This document shows, one piece after another, positions 8,407-17,090 of a stretch of DNA of 64,000 nucleotides; positions within the stretch are counted from its first letter, which is position 1; each line of letters begins with the position of its first letter. Both the position numbers and the translations under genes were made by a program. The DNA comes from Cumulibacter manganitolerans (GTDB lineage Bacteria; Actinomycetota; Actinomycetes; Mycobacteriales; Antricoccaceae): NCBI RefSeq assembly GCF_009602465.1, contig NZ_WBKP01000001.1, positions 84,060-148,059 of the forward strand, written 5' to 3'. The notes beneath the pieces are model-generated. The model searched no databases. It was not told the origin of the DNA and saw nothing but the letters and a program-made list of their open reading frames with translations.

Positions 8407-9782
8407 CGACGCACCCTTACGCCGATCGGTTCGAGATCCACCGTTTTCTGCCGGAGCACGGCCGTGATGAAAGCCAGGTCCTGGCCGAGCTCGACACCAT
8501 GGCCGAGGAGGAGAACCGCCGCTGGCAGTCCGGCAAAATGTCAGGCTCCCTCTACGGCGGAGATCTCGATCACTACAGCTTCATGACCAAAGCGTTTGGC
8601 AACTTCGGTCACGTCAATGTGCTGCAGCGCGACACCTGCCCGAGCGCGACGAAGTTCGAGAGCGAGATCATCGCGATGACGTTGTCCCTGCTCGGCGGCG
8701 ATGCAACCGGTGGAACCGCGTGCGGCCTGAACACCAGCGGCGGCACCGGCAGCATCCTGCACGGCGTGCTGGCTCATCGTGAGGTGTGGCGCGAGCGTGG
8801 TGTCATCCGCCCCAACCTCGTCAAACCGGAAACGGCACACCCAGCCTTCGACAAGGCGGGCTGGCTGTTTGACATCGAGGTTCGTACCGCGCCCATCGAT
8901 CAGCGCTCGACCCAGGCCGATCCCCGTGCCATGGAAGCACTCATAGATGACCAGACCATCATGCTCGTGGGCTCGGCAGGCAACTATGGCTACGGCACGA
9001 TCGACCCGATCGCGGAGCTCTCCGAGCTGGCGCTCGAGCACAGCATCGGTCTACACGTCGACGGTTGCCTCGGCGGATTCATCCTGCCGTTCGCAGAAGC
9101 GCTCGGCTACGACGTGCCACCGTTCGATTTCCGCAACCGCGGAGTCACCTCCATGTCGGCGGATACGCACAAGTACGGCTATGGGTTCAAGGGAACATCG
9201 CTGGTGCTGTTCCGCGACCCCGCTCTGCGTCGGGCACTGTACTTCTTCAAGACCGACTGGAGCGGGGGCAGGTACGCCTCACCGGGCATCGACGGCTCTC
9301 GATCCGGTGGTCTGCTCGCCGCGACCTGGGCGACGATGGTCAGTCTGGGGCGCGACGGGTACCTGCGCTACGCGAAGGAGATCCTCGACGTCAGCGCCGC
9401 GATGCAAGATGCGGTGCTCTCGCACCCCGAGCTCCGGCTGATGGGTTCGCCGACCTTTCTCTTCTCGTTCACCTCCGACGCGTTCGACGTCTACCTCGTC
9501 AATGACTTCATGACGTCGCGAGGGTGGCGGCTGAACGGCCAGCAGAAGCCGGCGGCGCTGCACATGGCCATCACGTGGCCTCAGCTGCAACCGGGTGTCG
9601 TCGATGAGTTCGCGCGTGATCTCGTCGACGCCGTCGAGCATGCGAAGGCCGAGCATGCCGCGGGCCGCCCCGCCAAGTCCTCGTCGACCTACGCCACGAG
9701 TGAATCGGCGTCCCAGGGTGCCGCGAAGCTGGATCTGCTCGCGGCGCGACTCGACGGCTTCCTAACCGTTCCGCCGGGGTGA
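8403..9782 (+). CDS. PLP-dependent lyase, sphingosine-1-phosphate lyase-like
   Basis: A 459-residue fold-type I PLP enzyme of the group II decarboxylase superfamily, resembling sphingosine-1-phosphate lyase over its full length. Shared landmarks are SGKMSGSLYGGD near residue 40, TSGGTGSI, HPAFDKAGW, HVDGCLGGFILPF at residues 218-230 with the PLP-contacting aspartate D220, and SADTHKYGYGFKGTS with the Schiff-base lysine K257, then TDWSGGRYASPGIDGSR. The known lyase splits a 2-amino-3-hydroxy 1-phosphate to an aldehyde and phosphoethanolamine. No membrane anchor is visible, so it is soluble. It is translationally coupled to the phosphatase (ATGA). Decarboxylation of an amino acid is the main alternative. 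Confidence 0.87.
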   Translation: MTTHPYADRFEIHRFLPEHGRDESQVLAELDTMAEEENRRWQSGKMSGSLYGGDLDHYSFMTKAFGNFGHVNVLQRDTCPSATKFESEIIAMTLSLLGGDATGGTACGLNTSGGTGSILHGVLAHREVWRERGVIRPNLVKPETAHPAFDKAGWLFDIEVRTAPIDQRSTQADPRAMEALIDDQTIMLVGSAGNYGYGTIDPIAELSELALEHSIGLHVDGCLGGFILPFAEALGYDVPPFDFRNRGVTSMSADTHKYGYGFKGTSLVLFRDPALRRALYFFKTDWSGGRYASPGIDGSRSGGLLAATWATMVSLGRDGYLRYAKEILDVSAAMQDAVLSHPELRLMGSPTFLFSFTSDAFDVYLVNDFMTSRGWRLNGQQKPAALHMAITWPQLQPGVVDEFARDLVDAVEHAKAEHAAGRPAKSSSTYATSESASQGAAKLDLLAARLDGFLTVPPG

Positions 9783-9786
9783 CCTT

Positions 9787-11322
9787 GTGGCTCAAGGACT
9801 CGCCAAGGACAGCGTTGTGCTGTCGTTCGACCTCGGCACCAGCGCGCTCAAAGTAGGGCTCGTGAGCGTGGACGGCGACCTGCTGTTCAGCGACGAGTAT
9901 CCACTGGTGAACCATCTCGGTGCCGACGGCGCGTCCGAGCAGGACCCCAACGAATGGTGGAGCCTGGTGTCGCGAGGCTCCGGGGCCGTCGCAAGCGCCG
10001 GATTCGATATGTCGGCGGTTGTAGCAGTGGCTGTCACGGGACAGTTCTCGAGCACGGTCCCGGTCGATGCGAACGGCAAGCCGACCGGGCCCTGCATCAT
10101 GTGGAATGACGGGCGCGGTAGCGAACTCACCGCGGCACTTGGCGCCACCGACGAGCTGGAGCACCACTGGTACGCCGTCACCGGGTCGCCGGTACCGCGC
10201 GGTTCGGGCCGAGCAGTGAATCACCTGGCGTTCCTCGAGCGTGGGCTGCCAGAGATCGCCGTGCGCACACGGTGGTATCTCGAGCCGGTCGATTACCTGA
10301 CCATGCGGCTGACCGGCGTCGTCGCCGCCACGCGATCGTCGATGTGTGTCGTGCAGCTCTTCGACATCCACGACCCGGAACGACTCGATTACGACTCACA
10401 GCTCGTTGCCGACCTCGGCATCGATCCAAAAAAGCTGCCGCCGCTGATTCCGACCTGCGCGGTCACCGGCGGCGTCAGCGAACGGGCGGCCCGCGAGCTC
10501 GGCGTCCCGCCGGGCACCCCGGTCGTCAACGGGCTGCCCGACAACCAGGCCGCGACGCTCGGGTCGGGTGCGGTGAATCTGTGGGAGGCCCATTTCGTTA
10601 TCAGCTCCACGGCCTGGGTGTCGACGCCGCTGTCGGAACCGCTGTCCGACGCCGCGCGCGCGATCGGCTCCGTTCCGAGCATGTGGCGCGGGGAATACAT
10701 GCTGATGACCAACCAGGACACCGCTGGGACGTCGTTGAGCTGGCTGCGCGACCTCCTCGCTCCCCTGGCCGGCGGCTCGCTGACGATCGATGACCTGGTC
10801 GCGCTCGCCGCCGAGTCACCTCCCGGCGCACAGGGTGTTCTGTTCGCTCCGTGGCTGTGCGGCGAGCGAACTCCAGCGGTCGACAGCTCGCTACGCGCGA
10901 GCCTCACAGGAATCGGCGTCCGCACCACGCTGGCAGACCTGGCACGGGCGGTCCTCGAAGGTGTGGCAGTGAACGCCCGCTGGATGCTGGACGAGGTCGA
11001 GTGGGTGACGCGCCGTCGCTTCGAGCCGATTCGCTTCCTCGGCGGGGGTGCGCGATCCGACCTGTGGGCGCAGATCATCGCCGACGTCTTCGGCCGGAGG
11101 ATCGAACGGGTGGCTGCGCCGACCCACGCCGGCCTTCGAGGAGCCGCACTCTACGCGCTCGTAGCGATGGGACACATCGATCGAAGCAGCCTGGGCGAGC
11201 TGGTGCGCGTCGAACGCGTATTCACCCCTGATGCCGCACTCGAGCAGCTGTATACGGCGAGCGCAGCGCGCCTCGTGTCGCTCTACGAGGCGACCGCGCT
11301 ACGCACCCGGGAGGGCAGATAG
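9787..11322 (+). CDS. FGGY family carbohydrate kinase (xylulokinase-like)
   Basis: A 511-residue ATP-dependent kinase of the FGGY family, which phosphorylates sugars, polyols or related hydroxyl compounds. The N-terminal phosphate motif is SFDLGTSALKVGLVSVDG (residues 13-30). A middle region reads VAVTGQFSSTVPVDANGKP and CIMWNDGR as in xylulokinases, and the C-terminal ATP-binding part has FLGGGARSDLWAQIIADVFGR. Length and domain order are normal. It starts with GTG five bases after the lyase stop and its own stop abuts the permease gene, so it is inside the operon. The substrate is not deducible; the neighbours suggest an amino-polyol or similar compound. Confidence 0.9.
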   Translation: MAQGLAKDSVVLSFDLGTSALKVGLVSVDGDLLFSDEYPLVNHLGADGASEQDPNEWWSLVSRGSGAVASAGFDMSAVVAVAVTGQFSSTVPVDANGKPTGPCIMWNDGRGSELTAALGATDELEHHWYAVTGSPVPRGSGRAVNHLAFLERGLPEIAVRTRWYLEPVDYLTMRLTGVVAATRSSMCVVQLFDIHDPERLDYDSQLVADLGIDPKKLPPLIPTCAVTGGVSERAARELGVPPGTPVVNGLPDNQAATLGSGAVNLWEAHFVISSTAWVSTPLSEPLSDAARAIGSVPSMWRGEYMLMTNQDTAGTSLSWLRDLLAPLAGGSLTIDDLVALAAESPPGAQGVLFAPWLCGERTPAVDSSLRASLTGIGVRTTLADLARAVLEGVAVNARWMLDEVEWVTRRRFEPIRFLGGGARSDLWAQIIADVFGRRIERVAAPTHAGLRGAALYALVAMGHIDRSSLGELVRVERVFTPDAALEQLYTASAARLVSLYEATALRTREGR

Positions 11323-12345
11323 GTGCTGCGTCGATTCATCCTCCGCCGGGTCTTGATCGCGATTCCGACGCTGTTCGGATTGCTGCTGGTGACGTTCGTC
11401 CTCACCTCCGCGCTGCCTGGTGACCGTGCTGCGCGGATGCTCGGTCAACGAGGCGCCGCCGACCCTGCCATTCGCGCGAACTTCGAGCGCGAGTGGGGGT
11501 TGGACAAGCCCCCATGGCAACAGTTCATCATCTATGTAGGCAATCTGTTCCACGGCAACCTCGGCCGGTCCACGATGACCAAGCGCGCGGTGGCCACCGA
11601 CATCATCGACTTCCTTCCCGCGACGATCGAGCTGGCGCTGGTCGCCTTCCTGTTCGCCGGCCTCGGCGGTCTAATCCTGGGTACCGTCGCCGCGTTCTTC
11701 CACCGGCGCTGGCCGGACACCGTCGTCCGGCTGTTCGCGCTCGTCGCGTCGGGATTGCCGGTCTTCTGGCTGGGCCTGGTGCTGCTCCAGCTGCTCTACC
11801 TGCAGCTGGACATCGTCCCCGGACCGGAAGGCCGGCTGAGCCGCGAATTCATCGCGCCGCCGAAGATCACCGGCATGTACACCGTGGATGCACTGCTGAC
11901 AGGCAGGTTCGCCACCCTCGGCAATGCTCTTGGGCACATCCTGCTGCCCGCAGCGGTGCTCGGGCTCTTCTTTCTCGGCCTGCTGGCCAGGATCACCCGT
12001 GCCTCCACCCTCGAGGTGCTTCGGTCGCCACATCTGGTTGCCGCGCGGTCCAAGGGCCTGTCACCGTGGGTGCTTCTTCGACGCCACATCCTGCCCAACG
12101 CCTTCGTGCCGACGCTCACGATCATGGGCCTGGCGGTCGGTGGACTGTTGGCCGGTGCCGTGCTCACCGAGACGATCTTCTCGTGGCCGGGTATCGGACG
12201 GTACGCCGTCGATGCCGCTAAGACGCTCGACCTCCAAGCAATCCTCGGCGTCACCCTGGTCATCGGCCTGATCTATGTGGTCACCAACGCGTTGGTGGAC
12301 ATCCTCTACGGAGTGCTCGACCCGAGAATCCGGATAGGAGGCTGA
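11323..12345 (+). CDS. ABC transporter permease, DppB/OppB type
   Basis: A 340-residue inner-membrane permease of the peptide/nickel ABC importer family. It has an N-terminal membrane helix (RRVLIAIPTLFGLLLVTFVLTS), the typical GDRAARMLGQRG segment and extracytoplasmic loop, then five more helices. The cytoplasmic coupling loop reads AARSKGLSPWVLLRRHILPNAFVPTL. The GTG start directly follows the kinase stop. It pairs with the next gene as the two halves of the channel. Such transporters take up di- and oligopeptides but also other amine-bearing compounds, so the substrate cannot be assumed to be a peptide. Confidence 0.94.
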   Translation: MLRRFILRRVLIAIPTLFGLLLVTFVLTSALPGDRAARMLGQRGAADPAIRANFEREWGLDKPPWQQFIIYVGNLFHGNLGRSTMTKRAVATDIIDFLPATIELALVAFLFAGLGGLILGTVAAFFHRRWPDTVVRLFALVASGLPVFWLGLVLLQLLYLQLDIVPGPEGRLSREFIAPPKITGMYTVDALLTGRFATLGNALGHILLPAAVLGLFFLGLLARITRASTLEVLRSPHLVAARSKGLSPWVLLRRHILPNAFVPTLTIMGLAVGGLLAGAVLTETIFSWPGIGRYAVDAAKTLDLQAILGVTLVIGLIYVVTNALVDILYGVLDPRIRIGG

Positions 12346-12346
12346 A

Positions 12347-13303
12347 GTGACAGTCGACCTCTCCCGCGCCATCGAATCCGCACCCGAAGAACCAACCGAC
12401 GGCCACAGGTCGAGGTCGTTGCTCGCCGACGCCGGGCTCTGGCTCGGTGTCGCCGTCCTGGTGCTGTGGATCCTCGCCGCCGCGACGATTCCGCTGTGGC
12501 AACCCTTCGACCCCATCACCGATCAGTCGGTCGCCAACCGGTTAGCGGCACCGAACGCGACGCACTGGTTCGGGACGGACTCCCTTGGGCGCGACGGGTT
12601 CACCAGGGTCATCTACGGGGCCCGCCTATCGTTGCCGATCGCCGCGGTCGCCGTCGTCATCGCCGTTCTCCTGGGCTGCCTGGTCGGCGCGGTCGCCGGA
12701 TTCGCGGGAAAGTGGGCCGACGAGATCCTGATGCGCCTCTGCGACGTCTTCCTCGCCTTCCCCGCCATGGTGCTTGCCCTCGCCATCGCCGCTGCGCTCG
12801 GTCCCAGCATGTCCAACGTGATCGTGGCGATAGCCGCCGTCACCTGGCCCGAGTACGCCCGCCTGATGCGGGGCCAGGTGCTGTCGATAAAGGACAACCT
12901 GCACGTGAAGGCTGCGGAGTCGGTTGGCTGCTCCCCGGCACGGATCTTCCGGCTGCACGTGCTGCCCTTTGGTGTACCCCCGATCGTGGTTAAGGCGACG
13001 GTCGACCTGGGGATGGCCATACTGCTGGCCGCGGGCCTCAGCTTCGTCGGCGTGGGCGCCGCGCCGCCCACCGCCGAATGGGGCTCTATGATCGCCGACG
13101 CGAGCAATCACATGCCGCAGTGGTGGCTCGCTCTGTTCCCGGGTCTGGCCATCCTGACGATCGTGCTGGCGGTCAACTTTATCGGGGACTCCCTGCGAGA
13201 CCGTCTTGATCCACAGGTACGCGCGCAGAACAGGAGCGCGGGTCGTCGCCAGCTGGGACGTCTGCTGCTCGGAGCGCGAATGCGGGAGGGTAGTCGTGAC
13301 TAG
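12347..13303 (+). CDS. ABC transporter permease, DppC/OppC type
   Basis: A 318-residue second permease of the same importer. It has a cytoplasmic N-terminus, a first helix (LWLGVAVLVLWILAAATIPLW), the GTDSLGRDGFTRVIYGARLSL motif characteristic of DppC proteins, and a coupling loop around SIKDNLHVKAAESVGCSPARIF. It starts with GTG one base after the DppB stop, with AGGAGG about seven bases upstream. It overlaps the ATPase gene by eight bases. An in-frame TTA codon lies at 12542-12544 (NRLAAPN), which is unusual for G+C-rich actinomycete genes. Confidence 0.94.
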   Translation: MTVDLSRAIESAPEEPTDGHRSRSLLADAGLWLGVAVLVLWILAAATIPLWQPFDPITDQSVANRLAAPNATHWFGTDSLGRDGFTRVIYGARLSLPIAAVAVVIAVLLGCLVGAVAGFAGKWADEILMRLCDVFLAFPAMVLALAIAAALGPSMSNVIVAIAAVTWPEYARLMRGQVLSIKDNLHVKAAESVGCSPARIFRLHVLPFGVPPIVVKATVDLGMAILLAAGLSFVGVGAAPPTAEWGSMIADASNHMPQWWLALFPGLAILTIVLAVNFIGDSLRDRLDPQVRAQNRSAGRRQLGRLLLGARMREGSRD

Positions 13304-14321
13304 CGCTGAGAACCTATTCGAGATCCGCGACCTGAGTGTTCAATTCCGGACCGCCGACGGCATCGCCAAAGCAGTCAACGGGGTGAGCATTGAGGTCGCT
13401 CGCGGAGAGCGGGTCGCAATCGTAGGCGAGTCCGGTTGCGGGAAGACGGCGACCTTGCTCGCGGCGCTGCGGCTATTGCCGACACCGCCCGCCCATGTCA
13501 CCAACGGCGAGGTTCTTCTGGACGGTGAAGACCTGCTGCAGGTCTCCGACTCGCGGATGCGCGCCCTGCAGGGTGCGGAGGTCAGCATGGTGTTCCAGGA
13601 TGCGCTCAGCTCGTTCAACCCCATCGTCAAGGTCGGTCGTCAGATCAGCGAGGGCGCCGCTGCGCACCGAGCGTTGAAACGACGTGCGGCAGAGGAACGG
13701 TCGATCGAGCTGATGTGGCAGGTCGGGATACCCGATCCCGCGGTACGCGCGAAGCAGTACTCGCACCAGCTCTCCGGCGGGATGCGGCAACGCGCCATGA
13801 TTGCGATGGCGCTCGCAGGCAACCCGCGATTGCTGATCGCGGACGAGCCGACGACTGCCCTCGACGTCACCATCCAGGCCCAGATCCTGGACATGATCCG
13901 GGCCTTGACGGACCTCTCACTCGTGTGGGTGTCACACGATCTGGGCGTGGTAGCCGGCCTCGCGCAACGGGTCTACGTGATGTACGCAGGGTCGATCGTG
14001 GAAGAGGGCGACGTGCGCAGCGTCTTTCACCACCCGCTGCACCCTTACACCGAGGGATTGCTGAGTTCGGTGCCGCGGGTGCGCACGAGGGACCGGCGAC
14101 GCCTCGACTCGATTCCCGGGCTGCCACCGATCCTGACCGAGCTGCCACGGGGATGCCCGTTCTACGAGAGATGTCCGATCCGGGTGGACCACTGCGTCGA
14201 TAACCAGCCGCCGCTTGTTGAGCGGGGCGGGCAAAGAGTGGCGTGCTGGGTTCGCGCAGGCGGGGAGCCCGGCCTGGTGCCCGCGGCCGGGCCACGAGGG
14301 ATGGAGAGCCGCGATGTCTGA
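13296..14321 (+). CDS. ABC transporter ATP-binding protein, DppD/OppD type
   Basis: A 341-residue cytosolic ATPase subunit. It has Walker A GESGCGKT at residues 44-51, a Q-loop in VFQDALSSFNP, the signature QLSGGMRQRAMIA, Walker B LLIADEPTTALD and the switch histidine in WVSHDLG. The C-terminal oligopeptide extension includes the cysteine cluster CPFYERCP. The GTG at 13296 has GGGAGGG upstream and overlaps the permease gene. The gene is intact, unlike its partner ATPase next to it. These importers normally need both DppD and DppF, so function depends on that neighbour. Confidence 0.94.
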   Translation: MTSAENLFEIRDLSVQFRTADGIAKAVNGVSIEVARGERVAIVGESGCGKTATLLAALRLLPTPPAHVTNGEVLLDGEDLLQVSDSRMRALQGAEVSMVFQDALSSFNPIVKVGRQISEGAAAHRALKRRAAEERSIELMWQVGIPDPAVRAKQYSHQLSGGMRQRAMIAMALAGNPRLLIADEPTTALDVTIQAQILDMIRALTDLSLVWVSHDLGVVAGLAQRVYVMYAGSIVEEGDVRSVFHHPLHPYTEGLLSSVPRVRTRDRRRLDSIPGLPPILTELPRGCPFYERCPIRVDHCVDNQPPLVERGGQRVACWVRAGGEPGLVPAAGPRGMESRDV

Positions 14322-15340
14322 TCGGCTGCTGGAAGTCGAGGACCTCAGGGTGCACTTCCCGGCCGGTGGCCTCGGAAAGAGACACGGAACGGTGCAAGCC
14401 GTCGACGGGCTCACCTTTGGGATCGACGCCGGCGAGTCGATCGGCCTCGTCGGTGAGTCCGGGTGCGGAAAGTCGACCACCGGCAATGCGATTCAGGGGC
14501 TGGTCAAGGCCACCGCCGGGCAGATCCGGCTGAACGGGAAGGACCTGCTCGCCCTGACCGCCGCCGCGAGCGTCGGCACACCCAGATGATCTTCCAAGAC
14601 CCGACGTCCAGCCTGAACGCGCGAATGACAGTGGAGCAGACGCTCACCGAGCCGCTTGTGGTCCACCAGCTGATACCTCCGGCAAGGCAACCACAACGAG
14701 TGCGCGAGCTGCTGGATCTGGTCGGCCTGCCGCAGCGTTACGCCGGACGGCTCCCGCACGAGTTCTCAGGAGGCCAGCGTCAACGTATCGCCATCGCTCG
14801 GGCCCTCGCGGTGGATCCGTCCCGATCATTTGTGACGAGCCGATCGCGGCACTCGACGTGTCCATCCGCGCGCAGATCCTGAATCTCCTGATCGATCTGC
14901 GGGAGGAGACCAACCTCGCGTACATCTTCATCTCGCACGACATGTCTGCGGTTCATCACGTCGCAGACCGAATCCTCGTGATGTACCTCGGTCGCCCAAT
15001 GGAGCTCGCCGACCGTGACGCGCTGCACGAGCAGACCCGCCACCCGTACACTGCGGCGCTCCTGTCGGCGATCCCGGTGCCCGATCCGGACGTCGAGCAG
15101 CACCGAGAGCGCGTCTTGCTCAGGGGAGAGATCCCGAGCCCACTCCATCCGCCGTCGGGGTGCGTCTTCCGGACGCGCTGCCCGATCGCGCAGGAGCGCT
15201 GTGCCACAGAGCGTCCGGAATGGCGGGACGTCGGTTTCGCCGGTGAGCCACACCTGGTCGCCTGTCACTACCCGCTCGACCCGGGAGCCGCCTCGGCCGA
15301 GACACAACTGAAGAGTCATCAGCCCAAGGGGGAACAATGA
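14314..15340 (+). pseudogene. ABC transporter ATP-binding protein, DppF/OppF type, broken by two frameshifts
   Basis: The second ATPase of the importer, split over three frames. Frame 1 (from ATG 14314) encodes the N-terminal part with Walker [10 protein letters not shown]. Near 14565-14575 the match moves to the next frame ([19 protein letters not shown], then [17 protein letters not shown]). Near 14815-14825 it moves again ([27 protein letters not shown], then the C-terminal extension to 15340). Each shift is explained by one missing base, and restoring two bases gives a normal protein of about 342 residues. As written, translation stops at 14589. Either the gene is dead or these are sequencing errors; there is no slippery site for programmed frameshifting. 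It overlaps the genes on both sides. Confidence 0.88.
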
Positions 15341-16926
15341 GCATCAAACGTAGTACCAGCCTGATTACCGCGTTCTTCATCAGTCTTGCCCTGTTGATCA
15401 CCGGCTGCTCGGCCTCGCAGGACGAAAAATCAGGGGGATCCAGCAACGAGCTGAGGGTCGCCATCTCGCTGGGTGATGCGTCCGGTCTGGACATCGCCCA
15501 CGAGTTCGCGGACGCTCAACTACTTATCGTTCCGCTGTGGGGCGACACGCTCATTCATTCGGATTCGAAAGACCCGACGAAGCTCGAGCCCGGGCTGGCG
15601 AAATCATGGGAAGCGAACGCCGATGCCACCGAGTACACGGTGGTGCTGCGCGATGACGTGAAGTTCTCCACGGGCAAGACGATGACCGCCGATGACGTCA
15701 AGTTCACCGTTGACCGCTCGCGCTATATCGAGGGGTCACCGTCCAGCCTGCTGACGAACATCAAGGAAGTGACGGTCGTCGACGACCACACGGTTAAGTT
15801 CATCTTGAACCTCTCCGACAGCTCTTTCCCTGCCGTCTTGGGAATCGTCTACATAAGCCCGATGGACAGCGCGGAGGCCAAGAAGCACGGCGCCGTTGCC
15901 GAGCAAGGTGCGGCCACGAGCGACACCGCACAGGAATGGCTCAACGCGAACACGATCGGAACCGGTCCCTACATGCTCGAGTCATGGGACAAGAACCAGA
16001 AGATGACCTTCAAGCGAAACCCCAATTACTATGGCGATCCGCCAGCGTACGACAAGGTCACGCTCGTCGACGTGCGCTCCTCGGCGACTCAATCACAGCT
16101 CGTCTCAAAGGGTGACGTCGATATCGCACTCGACATCGATCCCGACGCTGCGAAGTCCATGGGGGACGGCGTGAAGGTGCTCAGCGACCCGTCGTACAAC
16201 CTCATCTATATGTTCTTGAACAACAAGAATCCCGCGGCGCCGCAGCTCGCGGATCCGCGGGTCCGTCAGGCCATCCAGCACGCGATCAACTACGACGAGA
16301 TCGGCCAGGGGCTGGCCGGCGGTGCGAAGCGGCCCGCGGCGGTAGTCCCGTTGGGCTTCCAGGGAAGCGATGCGGTCAAGCCGGCGACGTACGATCCGAA
16401 CAAGGCCAAGTCGCTGTTGGCCGAAGCGGGCGTGACGTCGATGAGCCTGGACGTCACGTTCGCCAACATGGTCTTGTACGGGATCTCGTTGAAGACGCTG
16501 TGGGAGAAGGTCTCCGAGGACTTATCGAAAGTCGGCATCACGCTCAACCTGCTGCCGGTCGAGTATGACGCTTGGCTCGCGAAGATGCAGAAGGGCGAGC
16601 TGACCATGTCGAGCTCGCTGTGGGCGCCCGACTATTTCGACAGCGCGACTTACTTCGATGTGTTCGGCCGCAACGACGGCCTCGTCGGGAAACGAGCCGG
16701 CATCAACCTGCCGCAAAACCAGGGCATCTTTGACCAGTACCTCGCCACGACCGACAAGTCCAAGCGCGAGGACCTTGCCACGAAGCTCATCACGAACATG
16801 CGAGACGATGCATCGCTCATCCCGTTCGTGCAGCCGAACAAGATCATCGTGCATGGAACCAACATCACTGGGGTCGCATACAGCCCGACGCAGGTCTTAA
16901 CCATCCGGGAGATCAAACCGGCATAA
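15337..16926 (+). CDS. ABC transporter substrate-binding lipoprotein (SBP family 5)
   Basis: A 529-residue extracytoplasmic solute-binding protein of the DppA/OppA family. A lipoprotein signal peptide is clear: basic SIKR start, hydrophobic core, lipobox LITGC with the lipidated C24, then a Ser/Gly-rich tether. The mature part has the family fold with PGLAKSWE, TADDVKFTVDR and NPNYYGDPPAYDKV. The ATG overlaps the preceding stop (ATGA) and has GGGGGAA upstream. It contains two in-frame TTA codons (16522 and 16897) and is less G+C-rich than the flanking genes. The ligand is unknown. A strong hairpin follows two bases after its stop. Confidence 0.95.
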   Translation: MSIKRSTSLITAFFISLALLITGCSASQDEKSGGSSNELRVAISLGDASGLDIAHEFADAQLLIVPLWGDTLIHSDSKDPTKLEPGLAKSWEANADATEYTVVLRDDVKFSTGKTMTADDVKFTVDRSRYIEGSPSSLLTNIKEVTVVDDHTVKFILNLSDSSFPAVLGIVYISPMDSAEAKKHGAVAEQGAATSDTAQEWLNANTIGTGPYMLESWDKNQKMTFKRNPNYYGDPPAYDKVTLVDVRSSATQSQLVSKGDVDIALDIDPDAAKSMGDGVKVLSDPSYNLIYMFLNNKNPAAPQLADPRVRQAIQHAINYDEIGQGLAGGAKRPAAVVPLGFQGSDAVKPATYDPNKAKSLLAEAGVTSMSLDVTFANMVLYGISLKTLWEKVSEDLSKVGITLNLLPVEYDAWLAKMQKGELTMSSSLWAPDYFDSATYFDVFGRNDGLVGKRAGINLPQNQGIFDQYLATTDKSKREDLATKLITNMRDDASLIPFVQPNKIIVHGTNITGVAYSPTQVLTIREIKPA

Positions 16927-16927
16927 C

Positions 16928-16975
16928 CCGAGCGGATGCGGCGACCGGCGTGACCGGGCGCCGCATCCGGCTCGG
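16928..16975 (+). terminator. Strong intercistronic hairpin after the binding-protein gene
   Basis: The left arm is at 16928-16943 and the right arm at 16959-16975: a 16-bp stem with one bulged base at 16970 and a 15-base loop. There is no T-run. It could end part of the transcripts or protect the upstream mRNA, as is common after abundant solute-binding-protein genes. Confidence 0.6.
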
Positions 16976-17090
16976 AGCCGAGACAATCGCGCACCGGAAC
17001 ACGGGGCCCGGGGACGCCGCATCAGGAGAGTGCACAGCAACACCACGTCGGCACGCCGACAGGCCCGGGACAGAAAGAGGGCAGCGACGG

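Noticed and set aside
8403-9782. Plain aromatic or glutamate decarboxylase as the first call
   Set aside because: The superfamily fold is shared, but the order HPAFDKA, HVDGCLGGF, SADTHKYGYGFKG and TDWSGGRYASP follows sphingosine-1-phosphate lyase much better. Decarboxylation is kept only as an alternative.
14565-14825. Programmed ribosomal frameshifting in the second ABC ATPase
   Set aside because: No slippery heptamer or following pseudoknot-like sequence is seen at either point, and two separate shifts in one ABC ATPase gene have no precedent I know.
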